DNA of 64,000 nt from Flavisolibacter amylovorans (GCF_039541815.1 NZ_BAABGY010000001.1:186001-250000); one strand, 5' to 3'. Shown: positions 25,626-34,260, counted from the first letter of the stretch. Program-made: numbers and translations. The notes: generated from the sequence alone by a model not told the origin.

Positions 25626-26096
25626 TCAGCGCGCAACCGTGGCTCCGCGCTCCTTGCCGAAAAGGGCTTCCTCGAGTTCCTGGAACCCGTTCCACTGGCA
25701 ACCGCCGTCGTGCTTTTCGAAGGAGCGGCCGCGGTAGCGCACCGAATAGTCGTGGTTGGTAGTACAGAGCAAGGGCTCGAAGACGCGGCGCTCGAGGCGG
25801 AGCACGAAGGTGTCGAGGGCAGCGCCCTGCGCTGGTTGGAGCCAAACGGTATCCTGGCGGCTACGGGTGTGCAGCACGGCGTAGCGAGCCGTATCGCTGC
25901 GGAACAGATCGATACGTTCCTGATCACTGGCAAAGCAACCTTTGTAGTCATGGCGGATGCTTCCCTCGCGGGTGGCGCCAGCCAGCGCATGCCGGTACCC
26001 GAAGCCATCGCGGTCCCGGAGCTCCGGGTGGTAACGCTCCGCACCATTGCCGCAGGCCATTAACCCGAGAGTGCACAGGAGGATCGGGAATTTCAT
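25626..26096 (-). CDS. Hypothetical lipoprotein
   Basis: A 156-residue protein with a lipoprotein signal (MKFPILLCTLGLMACGNG; lipobox LMAC), so it is probably anchored to a membrane on the periplasmic or outer face. The start at 26096 is chosen for this signal. The mature part is polar and contains three further Cys residues (KGCFASD, LLCTTNHDY, GGCQWNGF). I do not recognise a family. It is a single gene whose upstream side carries dispersed repeats. Confidence 0.65.
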   Translation of the reverse strand: MKFPILLCTLGLMACGNGAERYHPELRDRDGFGYRHALAGATREGSIRHDYKGCFASDQERIDLFRSDTARYAVLHTRSRQDTVWLQPAQGAALDTFVLRLERRVFEPLLCTTNHDYSVRYRGRSFEKHDGGCQWNGFQELEEALFGKERGATVAR

Positions 26097-26161
26097 GATA
26101 CGTCGTTTTTTTATCAGCACATTACCCTTCATCGACAAGCCCGGGGTGTCAGGAGCCACTT

Positions 26162-26236
26162 GTCAGGCTGAGCCTGTCGAGGCCACTCCATCAGCACATA
26201 ATCCTATCACCCCATTACCCCATTAGCATATTAACC
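26162..26236. repeat. Dispersed repeats: GTCAGGCTGAGCCTGTCGAG and TAATGGGG units
   Basis: GTCAGGCTGAGCCTGTCGAG (26162-26181) matches a palindrome-like motif found in many bacterial genomes. It is followed by CACCCCATTACCCCATTAGC units (26189-26236), reverse-oriented members of the TAATGGGG array family, next to the ruvC stop. Confidence 0.6.
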
Positions 26237-26815
26237 CACCCTTCCCGGATTATCGTTGATGAACTTATCCCAGGCGGCGGCGGGCTTGCGCGGGTTGCGG
26301 GCGCGGCTGCGGGCGCCGGCGGCCACGGGAAGCCCTTCGGAGAAGTAGTGGGTGATGGCCACGGCGAGGGCGTCGGTGGCATCGAAATATTTGGGCGATT
26401 CGGTAAATTTCACAAGCTGGTGCAGCATCTGCCATACCTGCTCCTTGTCGGCATTGCCGTTGCCGGTGATGGATTGCTTGATGCGCTTCGGCGAGTACTC
26501 GGTAACGGGGATGCCGCCGGCCATGGCGGCCGCGATGGCCACGCCCTGTGCCCTCCCGAGCTTGAGCATCGACTGCACGTTCTTGCCGAAGAAGGGCGCC
26601 TCGATGGCGAAGCTGTGGGGCTTATGCAGCTGCACGAGCTCGGTCACCTTTTCGTGAATGAGCTGCAGGCGCACGTAGTTGTCTTCTTTGACCGGGAGCT
26701 TCAGTACGTCGATGGCCCGCACGCCGATGACGCCTTTCTGGACGGCGATCACGCTATAGCCCATCACGACGGTGCCTGGGTCGATGCCGAGTATGATTTT
26801 CAGTGGTTTTTCCAA
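26231..26815 (-). CDS. ruvC: Crossover junction endodeoxyribonuclease RuvC
   Basis: A 194-residue Holliday junction resolvase that acts with RuvAB in homologous recombination. It has the first catalytic Asp in LGIDPGTVVMGYSVI, FAIEAPFFGKNVQSMLKLGR with the acidic E, EYSPKRIKQSITGNGNADKE and DATDALAVAITH with the last acidic pair. The start is uncertain: the frame is open to an ATG at 26872, which would overlap the divergent gene and add a hydrophobic tail not seen in the family. A TTG at 26815 gives a normal length and is used here. The C-terminal tail is basic. ruvB lies elsewhere in the window (47826), so the genes are not an operon. Confidence 0.9.
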   Translation of the reverse strand: MEKPLKIILGIDPGTVVMGYSVIAVQKGVIGVRAIDVLKLPVKEDNYVRLQLIHEKVTELVQLHKPHSFAIEAPFFGKNVQSMLKLGRAQGVAIAAAMAGGIPVTEYSPKRIKQSITGNGNADKEQVWQMLHQLVKFTESPKYFDATDALAVAITHYFSEGLPVAAGARSRARNPRKPAAAWDKFINDNPGRVG

Positions 26816-26837
26816 GGAGGCGCTTATTTTTAGGGCG

Positions 26838-27833
26838 ATGCAGTGGGGTAAAATTAGTAAAAAATTTAGCAATTACTTGCTGGGCCCGCTGCTCTTCGCC
26901 TGGCTCGTCTACTCCATCCGCGGGCAGGTGCTCCGGCAGCCGCACCTCGCCGCGTCCTGGAAGGAGATCAGCGCGGCGTTTACCTCGGGGCAGGCGCTCT
27001 ACCTCGGGGCCATCATCTTGCTCATGGGCGTCAACTGGGGACTCGAGGCCGCCAAGTGGCGCCTGCTGGTGGCTCCGGTGCAGCCCATCGGCTTCTGGCA
27101 TGCCCTGCGGGCCGTGCTTTCCGGCGTTTCCTTTTCGGTAACGATGCCCAACCGCATCGGCGAATACCTCGGCCGGATGCTCTACCTCCCCGAAGGAAAG
27201 CGCCTCCGCATCATCGCCCTCACGCTCGTAGGCTCGCTGGCACAGCTGCTCATCACGCTCTGGGTGGGCACGGCCTCGGTACTCATCCTGAAGGGGCGCC
27301 TCATCTCCTCGGGCCTCGTGCACCCGCTGGCCTGGCAGTTCGGCTTCTTCGGCCTGCTGGCGATCACCCTCGCTTTAACAATTTTTTATTGCTCTGTTTC
27401 TGTCTTTGAGCGGTGGCTCGAACGTATCACGAACAGGGCTTCCTGGATCTACCTCGTAGAAGCACTACAGGAGTTTGGCATGCAACGCTTGGGCCGGCTT
27501 TTGCTTCTATCCGGTGCGCGGTATGCCGTCTTTGTGATACAATATGTTTTGGCTTTTCATTTGTTCGGAGTTGTTGTATCCTTACCGGTAGCCGCCGTGG
27601 TCATGGGAGCCGTTTTCCTGGCGCTGGCCATCATCCCCAGTGTAGTATTGCTGGAGGTGGGGATCCGCGGGCAGGTCAGCCTGCAGCTGATCGGCCTGTT
27701 CAGCGCCAACAGTCTCGGCATCCTGCTCAGCTCGGTCTCCATCTGGTTCATCAACCTAGTGGTGCCGGCCCTGGCGGGAAGCCTCCTGATCCTGGGCATT
27801 AAAATATTCAAGCAACGATATGAGGAACGTTAA
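26838..27833 (+). CDS. Lysylphosphatidylglycerol synthase-like membrane protein (UPF0104)
   Basis: A 331-residue protein with about eight membrane helices, matching the flippase-like transmembrane part of the LPG synthase superfamily (family LPG_synthase_TM). Typical motifs include GVNWGLEAAKWRLLVAPVQP, SVTMPNRIGEYLGR and the late VVLLEVGIRGQVSLQLIGLF. It has no aminoacyltransferase domain, so a flippase-like or unknown role is more likely than lysine transfer. The ATG at 26838 lies 5 bases after a TATTTTTA box (26825-26832). It overlaps the next gene by 14 bases. Confidence 0.85.
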   Translation: MQWGKISKKFSNYLLGPLLFAWLVYSIRGQVLRQPHLAASWKEISAAFTSGQALYLGAIILLMGVNWGLEAAKWRLLVAPVQPIGFWHALRAVLSGVSFSVTMPNRIGEYLGRMLYLPEGKRLRIIALTLVGSLAQLLITLWVGTASVLILKGRLISSGLVHPLAWQFGFFGLLAITLALTIFYCSVSVFERWLERITNRASWIYLVEALQEFGMQRLGRLLLLSGARYAVFVIQYVLAFHLFGVVVSLPVAAVVMGAVFLALAIIPSVVLLEVGIRGQVSLQLIGLFSANSLGILLSSVSIWFINLVVPALAGSLLILGIKIFKQRYEER

Positions 27834-28668
27834 ACCCTACTTGATCCTGGCACTCTGCACGCTGCTGTTCGGCGGACTTCATGCTTCCCGCGAGGAGCAG
27901 GAGCTGCCGCAGGAAGTGGCGTCCAGCACCACGCAGGAAGACTTCTGCGGCATCCGCAACACCACTTTCCAGAACGGCGAGGTGCTCACCTACAACGTCT
28001 ACTATTCCATCATCGGCATCTACGTGAACGCGGCCAACGCCACCTTCTCGGTGAACCAGGAGCGGCTCAACAACCGGCCGGTGTACCACATCACCGGCGT
28101 GGGTAAAACGACCTCCTCGCTCGAGTGGGTGTCGAAAGTGAACGACCGCTTCGAGACCTTTATGGACACGGGCACCCTGCAGCCGTATAAATTCGTACGC
28201 AACATCCAGGAAGACTCGTACCGCAAGTTCGAGACGGTGACCTTCAACCGCAACGCCGGTACTGCCATCACCAACGAGGGCGTATACAAGGTGCCGGGCT
28301 GCGTGCAGGACGTGGTGAGTGCGCTCTACTATGCCCGCAACATCGACTTCAACAAGTACAAGACCGGCGACAAGATCAACTTCAATATGTTCCTGGAGAA
28401 CGAGGTGTACAATATGTACATCCGCTACCTCGGCAAGGAGAACATCAAAACGCGCTACGGGAAGTTCCGCGCGGTGAAGTTCAAGCCGCTGCTCATCAAG
28501 GGTACCGTGTTCGAAGGCGGCGAGAAGATGACCGTGTGGGTGAGCGACGACGAGAACCGCATCCCGCTGCGCGTGGAGAGCCCGCTGAAGGTCGGCACCA
28601 TCAAGGTGGACATGATGGGCTATAACAACCTGCGCTACCCGCTCTCCTCGCTTAAAAGCTTGCGTTGA
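27820..28668 (+). CDS. DUF3108 domain-containing exported protein
   Basis: A 282-residue protein with an N-terminal hydrophobic signal (PYLILALCTLLFGGLHA). From about residue 45 it matches DUF3108: FQNGEVLTYNVYYSIIGIYV, HITGVGKTTSSLEWVSKVND, YRKFETVTFN, FNMFLENEVYNMYIRYLGKE and DENRIPLRVESPLKVGTIKV. The family is periplasmic and beta-rich, possibly LolA-like in fold, with unknown function. It overlaps the LPG-synthase-like gene by 14 bases. In other Bacteroidota these two genes are also neighbours, so a shared envelope lipid role is plausible but unproven. Confidence 0.85.
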   Translation: MRNVKPYLILALCTLLFGGLHASREEQELPQEVASSTTQEDFCGIRNTTFQNGEVLTYNVYYSIIGIYVNAANATFSVNQERLNNRPVYHITGVGKTTSSLEWVSKVNDRFETFMDTGTLQPYKFVRNIQEDSYRKFETVTFNRNAGTAITNEGVYKVPGCVQDVVSALYYARNIDFNKYKTGDKINFNMFLENEVYNMYIRYLGKENIKTRYGKFRAVKFKPLLIKGTVFEGGEKMTVWVSDDENRIPLRVESPLKVGTIKVDMMGYNNLRYPLSSLKSLR

Positions 28669-28711
28669 CGGGAGAAAGCAACAGAGGAAGAAGGAATATC
28701 GAATGATGAAG

Positions 28712-28739
28712 GGAGGGACGAGGCGTTCCCTCCTTTTTT
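28712..28739 (+). terminator. Intrinsic terminator after the DUF3108 gene
   Basis: GGAGGGA and TCCCTCC form a stem around an 8-base loop, followed by TTTTTT. Confidence 0.8.
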
Positions 28740-29108
28740 GTGGGCATAGGTTGCTGAATGGTCAGTTAAGAGAGAAGGAACGCAGATGCTACGGATCTAA
28801 TACGATGAGCGCGGATAATTGTTGCTGGTGCTTCAGTTGCTGCGTCCGCAAGCGTCCCCCCAAGTAAGATCTTTCGGTACGATAACATATGCCGCACAGG
28901 TGCGCCCCTTACCAACTGACCAATAAACATCTCTGCCCAGCGAAATCCTTAGCTCCTTCTTTTCTTAGCGGTAAGAAAACACTTTTTTACCTTTTACAGC
29001 CTTCCGTGTTCCCTGTTCCTTATTCCCTGTTCAACTGTTCGTTCCCGCCTTGCAGCATGTCACCGAGCGACTAAAAAGTAACTCCTGAAATAGATTCCAG
29101 ATCCGCGA
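28740..29108. repeat. Gene-free region with a single family A arm
   Basis: No gene is visible in the gap between the DUF3108 and MBL genes. A right arm of family A lies at 28940-28990 (CCTTAGCTCCTTCTTTTCTT, then AGCGGTAAG). A matching left arm is not clear; GTCAGTTAAGAGAGAAGGAA near 28761 may be a decayed one. The palindrome-like GATCCGCGATC/GATCTGAGATCC stretch near 29100-29125 overlaps the 3' end of the MBL gene. Confidence 0.5.
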
Positions 29109-29972
29109 TCAAAGATCTGAGATCCTCAGTTCCCTCCCCATGCGGATGCCTTTCTCGGTTTCCACCAATTCGCAGCACTGGCGCTGGTGGTCGTGCTCGA
29201 AGAAGAGGATGTAGTTGCCGGCGGCGGCTTCCTGGAGAAAGCTTTTCTTTTCCTGCAGCGAGGTGAGGGGGCGCGTGTCGTAGGCCATTACGTAGGCGAT
29301 CGGGATATGCCCCGCCGAGGGCAGGAGGTCGGCCATGAACACGATCGTGCGGCCCTTGTACTCGATCTGTGGGAGCATCATCTTCTCGGTGTGCCCGTTC
29401 ACGAACCGCAGCGACACGCCTTCGAGGAGCGGCACCGTAGCCAGGCGTCCGTCGGCCGGTGCCTCCGGCGCGTTGACGAAGCGCAGCTGCCCGCTCTCCT
29501 GGATCGGGAGGATGTTCTCTTTCAGGAAGGAGGCCTTCTCGCGGTCGTTGGGCTGCACGGCCCATTGCCAGTGCTTTTCATTGCTCCAGTAGGTGGCGTT
29601 CGCAAAGGCCGGCACCAGTTTGTCGCCCTGCCGCTCGATGGAGCCGCCGCAGTGGTCGAAGTGCAGGTGCGTGAGCAATACGTCGGTGATGTCGGAGCGG
29701 TGAAAGCCGTGTGCGGCGAGGCTCTTGTCGAGCGTGTCGTCGCCATGGAGGTAGTAATGGCCGAAGAACTTGGGGTCCTGCTTGTTGCCGATGCCGTTGT
29801 CGACCAGCACCAGTCGGCCCTCGTGCTCGATCAGGAGGCAGCGCATCGCCCAGGTACAGAGGTTGTTCTCGTCGGGCGGGTTGATCTTCTGCCACATCGT
29901 TTTGGGCACCACGCCGAACATGGCGCCTCCGTCGAGCTTGAAGTTTCCGGTTTCTATTGAGTAAAGGTTCAT
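29109..29972 (-). CDS. MBL-fold metallohydrolase
   Basis: A 287-residue metallo-beta-lactamase-fold hydrolase. It has the dinuclear metal motif LLTHLHFDHCGG (about residues 113-124), GRLVLVDNGIG before it, and later metal ligands in HTEKMMLPQIEYKGRTIVFM (His), ADLLPSAGH (Asp) and FFEHD (His). There is no signal peptide, so it is cytoplasmic. The family includes lactonases and other ester or amide hydrolases; the substrate is unknown. The start at 29972 is directly preceded by AACCTTCC tandem repeats. Confidence 0.88.
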   Translation of the reverse strand: MNLYSIETGNFKLDGGAMFGVVPKTMWQKINPPDENNLCTWAMRCLLIEHEGRLVLVDNGIGNKQDPKFFGHYYLHGDDTLDKSLAAHGFHRSDITDVLLTHLHFDHCGGSIERQGDKLVPAFANATYWSNEKHWQWAVQPNDREKASFLKENILPIQESGQLRFVNAPEAPADGRLATVPLLEGVSLRFVNGHTEKMMLPQIEYKGRTIVFMADLLPSAGHIPIAYVMAYDTRPLTSLQEKKSFLQEAAAGNYILFFEHDHQRQCCELVETEKGIRMGRELRISDL

Positions 29973-29974
29973 CG

Positions 29975-30070
29975 GGTTCTGAAGGTTTTGGAAGGTTTTG
30001 TCCCGAAGCCTCGGGAGGTTTTGGAAGGTTCCGTGGTTCAGGAAGGTTCAGTCGGGTTCAGGATGGTTGG
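29975..30070. repeat. AAGGTTTTGG tandem repeats upstream of the MBL gene
   Basis: Degenerate 10-base units (GAAGGTTTTGGAAGGTTTTG, then GGAGGTTTTGGAAGGTTCC) lie within a few bases of the start codon at 29972. A CCCGAAGCCTCGGG palindrome is embedded near 30003-30016. Confidence 0.7.
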
Positions 30071-30088
30071 AAGCCCCTTTTTGACTTT

Positions 30089-31468
30089 TTAGTTTTGAAT
30101 TTTGACTTCCGCACGCTGTTTCTTCAACGTAAAGAAAAGCCCCACGAGCCCGGCGGCGAAGAAGCCCACGAGCGAGAGCACGGAGGCGCGCTGCGAGCCG
30201 GTGAGCTCGATGATAAAGCCAAAGGAGAACATCCCGATGACGATGGCGATCTTTTCGGTGACATCGTAGAAGGAGAAGAAGGATGTGGTGTCGCGGGTTA
30301 CGGGCATCAGCTTCGAATAGGTGCTGCGGCTCAGGCTCTGGATGCCGCCCATGACGAAGCCGACGGCGGCGGCGAGCCCGTAGAACTCATAGATGCCGCC
30401 AACCGGCAGCGCCCATCCGGCAATGCAGCAGCCGATCCAGAAAACGACGCAGACCATCAGCGCCCTGATGTTGCCGATCCTGCCCGAGAGGCGCGAGATC
30501 AGCAGGGCGCCCGGCACGGCGATGAGCTGGATCATCACGATGGCGATGATCAGGTTGGTGGTCGGGATCCGCAGCTCGCTCTTGCCATACAGGGTAGCCG
30601 CCAGCATCACGGTCTGCACACCCATGTTGTAAAAGAAGAAGGAGGTCAGGAAGCGCTTCAGCACGGGGATGTGCGTCAGCTGGCCGAATACCTTTCGCAG
30701 CTCCTGGTAGCCGGAGAGCAGGGCCCCACGAGGCCTGTCCGACACCACGGGGCGAGGCAGGCGGCGCAGCGGCAGCTGGGCGAACCCGAACCACCAGAGT
30801 GCCACGGCCAGGAAGGAAGCCTGGAACTCGATATAGTTGCCCTTTTGTCCGCCGCCAAGGATGCCGGGAAAGAAAACAAAGATGAAGCAGACGATCTGTA
30901 ATAATACGGACCCGACATAGCCGTACGAGAAGCCGCGGGCCGAGATGCGGTCGCGGTCTTCGGGCGCGGCGATCTCGGGCAGGTAGGAATTGTAAAACAC
31001 GAGCGAGGCCCAGTAGCCGATGCAGGCGATCACCATGCACACGATGCCGAGGAAGAGGAAGTGGGGGTAGTTGGGCGTGAAGAAGAACAGGCCCGCACAG
31101 GCCAGCGAGCCCATCGTCAGGAAGAAGGCCATGAACGTTTTCTTGTTGCCCCGGGTGTCGGCAATGGAGGAGAGCAGCGGCGAGATGAGGGCCACGATGA
31201 GAAAGGCAATGGCCAGCGCATAGGTATAGAGCGAAGTGTTGACGAAGGTGCGCCCGAGGAAGGTCACCTGGTCGCGGATCACGTTGCCCGCGTCGTCGCG
31301 CCTGGAGGTGATGGCCTCGTAGTACGCCGGGAAGATGGTAGAGGTGATCACCAGGTTGTAGGCGCTGTTGGCCCAGTCGTACATGGCCCAGGCGTTGATC
31401 ACCTTTTTCGGGGCGGTCTTTTGGACAACCGGCTCCAGGACAGATGCGGCTTCGGTGGCGGTGTGCAT
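30089..31468 (-). CDS. MFS transporter (UMF1/Atg22-like family)
   Basis: A 459-residue inner membrane protein with 12 predicted helices. It matches the Atg22/UMF1-like MFS branch: KKVINAWAMYDWANSAYNLV near the N-terminus, SPLLSSIADTRGNKKTFMAF and the EIAAPEDRDRISARGFSYGY loop after helix 4. Yeast Atg22 is a vacuolar amino acid exporter; bacterial members are uncharacterised, so the substrate is unknown. Upstream is a TACCTTTA box (31487-31494, minus) and then TAATGGGG arrays. Confidence 0.88.
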   Translation of the reverse strand: MHTATEAASVLEPVVQKTAPKKVINAWAMYDWANSAYNLVITSTIFPAYYEAITSRRDDAGNVIRDQVTFLGRTFVNTSLYTYALAIAFLIVALISPLLSSIADTRGNKKTFMAFFLTMGSLACAGLFFFTPNYPHFLFLGIVCMVIACIGYWASLVFYNSYLPEIAAPEDRDRISARGFSYGYVGSVLLQIVCFIFVFFPGILGGGQKGNYIEFQASFLAVALWWFGFAQLPLRRLPRPVVSDRPRGALLSGYQELRKVFGQLTHIPVLKRFLTSFFFYNMGVQTVMLAATLYGKSELRIPTTNLIIAIVMIQLIAVPGALLISRLSGRIGNIRALMVCVVFWIGCCIAGWALPVGGIYEFYGLAAAVGFVMGGIQSLSRSTYSKLMPVTRDTTSFFSFYDVTEKIAIVIGMFSFGFIIELTGSQRASVLSLVGFFAAGLVGLFFTLKKQRAEVKIQN

Positions 31469-31492
31469 GCTGCGGTATTTGAGGGCTAAAGG

Positions 31493-31580
31493 TAATGGGT
31501 TAATGTGCTAATGGGATAATGGGTTAATGTGCTAATGGGGTAATGGGAGAATGGGGGAATGGGATGATGGGGTAATGCAG
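31493..31580. repeat. TAATGGGG/TAATGTGC microsatellite array
   Basis: About ten degenerate 8-base units (TAATGTGCTAATGGGATAAT, then GGGAGAATGGGGGAATGGG) directly upstream of the MFS gene. This is the longest single-orientation member of this family in the window. Confidence 0.75.
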
Positions 31581-31599
31581 GACGGTTGTTCCTTACCAG

Positions 31600-31693
31600 C
31601 CCATGGCTTCAGCCATGGGTTTTCGATTTTCACCAGTCCACGGCTTCAGCCGTGGGTATTCGAAATGCACCAGCCTATGGCTTCAGCCATGGG
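31600..31693. repeat. Three tandem REP-like hairpins
   Basis: Three units spaced about 37 bases share the form CCxAyGG-CTTCAG-CCrTGG: CCCATGGCTTCAGCCATGGG (31600-31619), CCACGGCTTCAGCCGTGG (31638-31655) and CCTATGGCTTCAGCCATGGG (31674-31693). The stem changes are compensated on both sides (AT/AT to CG/CG), so the hairpin is conserved rather than the sequence. This resembles the targets of REP-associated tyrosine transposases (RAYT). No such gene is in the window. Confidence 0.75.
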
Positions 31694-31810
31694 GTTTTAA
31701 GTATATCAAAGAAGAAAGCCGCCCCGGTGGGAGCGGCCTGATATGTTTTCGCGTTCGTTGCACCTTTGCCGGCCTCCGCGCCATAGGCTACGGCCGGCGG
31801 CGCGGGAAAC

Positions 31811-32677
31811 CTACAGCTTGCCCATCGCGATCAGGACCAGCAGGATCGCGCCGAGCACGATGCGGTAGATACCGAAGATGCGGAAGCCATAACGTTTCAG
31901 CACCGAGATGAAGAACTTGATGGCAATAAGTGCCACTACAAAGGCCACGACGTTGCCAACGAGAAACGCCTTCATGTTCTCCGACGTAGCCATGATGAGC
32001 TCGTAGCCTTTTTGCTCCGTGCCGTTCACGTCCCACTTCTTGAGGAACACCGAATAAAGCGTGGCGGCGGCCATGGTGGGCACGGCCAGGAAGAAGGAGA
32101 ACTCGGCGGCGAAGTTGCGGGTGAGGCGCTGCTGCATACCCCCGATGATGGAGGCGGCGCTGCGGCTGACGCCGGGGATCATGGCCAGCACCTGCCAGAG
32201 CCCGATGATAAAGGCCTTCGGGTAGGTAAGCCGGTCGTCGGCCTCGATGACCTCGCGTTGGGTGGTCTCCGTGGCCAGGATGTCTGAGGGCGGCTGCGAC
32301 GGTTGCGGGAACAGCCTGTCGATGAAGAGGAGCACGATGCCACCCAGCAGGAGGCTCGCCGCCACGATCAGCTGGCTGCTCAGCATGGCGTCGATGGCGT
32401 CGTTGAAGAGGAAGCCGAAGAGGAGCGCAGGAATCACGCCCACGGCCAGCTTCGCATAGAACTCCCATTTGGTGAACTGGAAGAACTTGCGCCAATATAC
32501 GAGCACCACCGCGAAGATGGCGCCGAGCTGGATGGCCACCTCGAACAGTTTCGTAAAGGCGCCTTCCTCGATGCCGAGGAAGGAGGAGGCGATGATCATG
32601 TGTCCGGTGGACGACACGGGCAGGAACTCCGTGAGGCCTTCCACCACGGCGATCACGATGGCTTCGAGCAGGGTCAT
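31811..32677 (-). CDS. uppP: Undecaprenyl-diphosphatase (UppP/BacA)
   Basis: A 288-residue integral membrane phosphatase that converts undecaprenyl pyrophosphate to the monophosphate carrier lipid for peptidoglycan and other glycans. It has the E-rich motif EAIVIAVVEGLTEFLPVSST, then GH, and the second motif PGVSRSAASIIGGM with the catalytic Ser/Arg. About eight membrane helices are present. It overlaps the DUF3098 gene by four bases and lies in the conserved ftsX-DUF3098-uppP order. It acts on the periplasmic face. Confidence 0.96.
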   Translation of the reverse strand: MTLLEAIVIAVVEGLTEFLPVSSTGHMIIASSFLGIEEGAFTKLFEVAIQLGAIFAVVLVYWRKFFQFTKWEFYAKLAVGVIPALLFGFLFNDAIDAMLSSQLIVAASLLLGGIVLLFIDRLFPQPSQPPSDILATETTQREVIEADDRLTYPKAFIIGLWQVLAMIPGVSRSAASIIGGMQQRLTRNFAAEFSFFLAVPTMAAATLYSVFLKKWDVNGTEQKGYELIMATSENMKAFLVGNVVAFVVALIAIKFFISVLKRYGFRIFGIYRIVLGAILLVLIAMGKL

Positions 32678-32988
32678 ACGGTGGTGGAGGTAGTGCTGGT
32701 GGTCGTCTTCTCAACTACGATGCGGGGCTTGCGGAACAGCGCATAGATCTCGATCACGAGGCCGATGAGGATCACGATGGGCGCGATGGTGATGCGGCGC
32801 GTGCCGTATACCTCGTCCTTATTGAATACGTTGGGATCGTCGGAGCCGCCGCCGGCCATGAGCAGGAAGCCCAGGATGATCACGGCCGCGCCGATGGCCA
32901 TCCACAGCAGGTTTTCGCGCCCGAACAGGGGCTTGTCGCTCAGGCGAAGCGTTTCTTTTTCCGTCAGCGGGGAACGTTTGCTCTTCAT
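32674..32988 (-). CDS. DUF3098 small membrane protein
   Basis: A 104-residue protein with two helices (WMAIGAAVIILGFLLMAGGG and IAPIVILIGLVIEIYALF) and the DUF3098 core between them (SDDPNVFNKDEVYGTRRITI). This family is almost always found between ftsX and uppP in Bacteroidota, as here, suggesting a link to cell division or envelope synthesis. Its function is unknown. The C-terminal tail is Thr/Ser-rich (EKTTTSTTSTTV). A TATCTTGC box (32996-33003, minus) lies 7 bases before the start. Confidence 0.88.
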   Translation of the reverse strand: MKSKRSPLTEKETLRLSDKPLFGRENLLWMAIGAAVIILGFLLMAGGGSDDPNVFNKDEVYGTRRITIAPIVILIGLVIEIYALFRKPRIVVEKTTTSTTSTTV

Positions 32989-33007
32989 AAGGGGGGCAAG
33001 ATACGGA

Positions 33008-33364
33008 CTAATGTGCTAATGGGGTAACTGCCCCCTGTCCCCCCAAGGGGGCACTTAGGCCGTTACTTTCTTTAATAAAGGGAAGCGTTCCTGGGTTCGG
33101 GAATTTGAATACATGAGCAAATGAGCATACGAACAAATGAAGTGGGGCCTTTGTAGCCACCCAGCCATCCCTTCTACTTCATGTATTCATTTGCTCTCAT
33201 TCAAAACTTAACGTAGAAAGCCCCGACTGTGTCGGAGCTTTCGTATAAAACTGCTTTAGGAAATGGTTCAACTAAGAAAGTAGCTTCCACCTAAGTTCCC
33301 CCTTCGGGGTCAACCGAGCGAAGCGAAGGTTGCGCGCGTAGCGCTGGGGCCGGGGCCGGAGCCG
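33008..33364. repeat. Intergenic repeats between DUF3098 and ftsX
   Basis: No gene is visible. The gap holds a TAATGTGCTAATGGGG remnant (33008-33027), GCCCCCTGTCCCCCCAAGGG (33033-33052), an inverted pair of ATGAGCAA/ATTCATTTGCTC units (33111-33142 and 33177-33202), and a hairpin GAAAGCCCCGAC TGT GTCGGAGCTTTC (33216-33242). Near 33300-33330 a CCCCCTTCGGGG stem precedes a GAGCGAAGCGAAGG motif. Confidence 0.6.
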
Positions 33365-34237
33365 TTAGTACAGCTCATCCAGCTTCATCTTCAGGTATTT
33401 CCGCACCGAGCGGTAGGTGGAGATGAAGGTGATGGAGATGCCGATGGCCAGCAGGCCCAGGAAGAGCAGGAAGAACAGCTCGCGGTCGAACAGGGCCGAG
33501 ATGCCGGGCGCAAAGCTCTCCAGCAGGAGGATGGCGCCATACAGCACCGCCGTGGCAATGACGGCCGCAAGGGCGCCGTTGAGCACGGCCCGTATATTAA
33601 GCGGACGGGCAATAAAGCCGCGCGTCGCGCCCACCATCTGCATCGTCTTGATGAGGAAGCGGTTCGAGAACATGGCGAGGCGGATCGTATTGTCGATGAG
33701 GATGATGACCAGGATGGCCACGATGATGACGATGACGAGGAGCACGAGCGTCACCACCTGGAAGTTGCGCTGCATGGCGCCCACGACGCCCTTCGAATAC
33801 ACCACCTCGTCCACGATCGGCAGCCGCGACAGCCCCGACTGCACGGCGGCCACGTTGGCGGAGTCCACGAACTGCTCTTTCAGGTTGAAGTTGATGCTCG
33901 TCGGCAGCAGGTTCTCTTCCAGAAAGCCGGTGAAGTCCTCGTTGCCGGCCTTGAGCCACTCGCGCTTGGCCGCGTCCTTGTCGATGTACTCGACGCTCTT
34001 CACCATCGGGAGGCGCTCGAGCGAATCCTGCAGGGCGGTGCGGTCGCGCTCGTTGACGTTGGGCTTCAGGTACACCTGCACCTGCAGGCTCTCCTTGAAG
34101 TGCTGCATCAGCTTCTTGGAGTTGATGCCAAGCCAGCCGAGGAGCCCCAGCAGGAAGAGGACGATGGTAACGCCCAGGACCGACATGAAGTAGGAAGGTT
34201 TGCCGCGCTTCGAAGAGGCTTTGCCGAATTGTGCCAT
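33365..34237 (-). CDS. ftsX: Cell division protein FtsX-like ABC permease
   Basis: A 290-residue membrane protein with the FtsX plan: cytoplasmic N-terminus, one helix (FMSVLGVTIVLFLLGLLGWL), a periplasmic domain of about 110 residues (VQVYLKPNVNERDRTALQDS, through VDEVVYSKGVVG), then three helices. Conserved motifs include LVLLVIVIIVAILVIILIDN, TIRLAMFSNRFLIKTMQMVG and ATRGFIARP. With FtsE it activates peptidoglycan hydrolases at the septum. No ftsE is adjacent. A TATTTTTG box lies at 34261-34268 on the minus strand. Confidence 0.93.
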   Translation of the reverse strand: MAQFGKASSKRGKPSYFMSVLGVTIVLFLLGLLGWLGINSKKLMQHFKESLQVQVYLKPNVNERDRTALQDSLERLPMVKSVEYIDKDAAKREWLKAGNEDFTGFLEENLLPTSINFNLKEQFVDSANVAAVQSGLSRLPIVDEVVYSKGVVGAMQRNFQVVTLVLLVIVIIVAILVIILIDNTIRLAMFSNRFLIKTMQMVGATRGFIARPLNIRAVLNGALAAVIATAVLYGAILLLESFAPGISALFDRELFFLLFLGLLAIGISITFISTYRSVRKYLKMKLDELY

Positions 34238-34260
34238 GCAAGAGGTTTTCTGGAAGTGAA

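Noticed and set aside
31600..31693. Possible short CRISPR array
   Set aside because: The repeated part is an 18-20 base hairpin with 17-19 base gaps, stems vary between units, and there is no cas gene.
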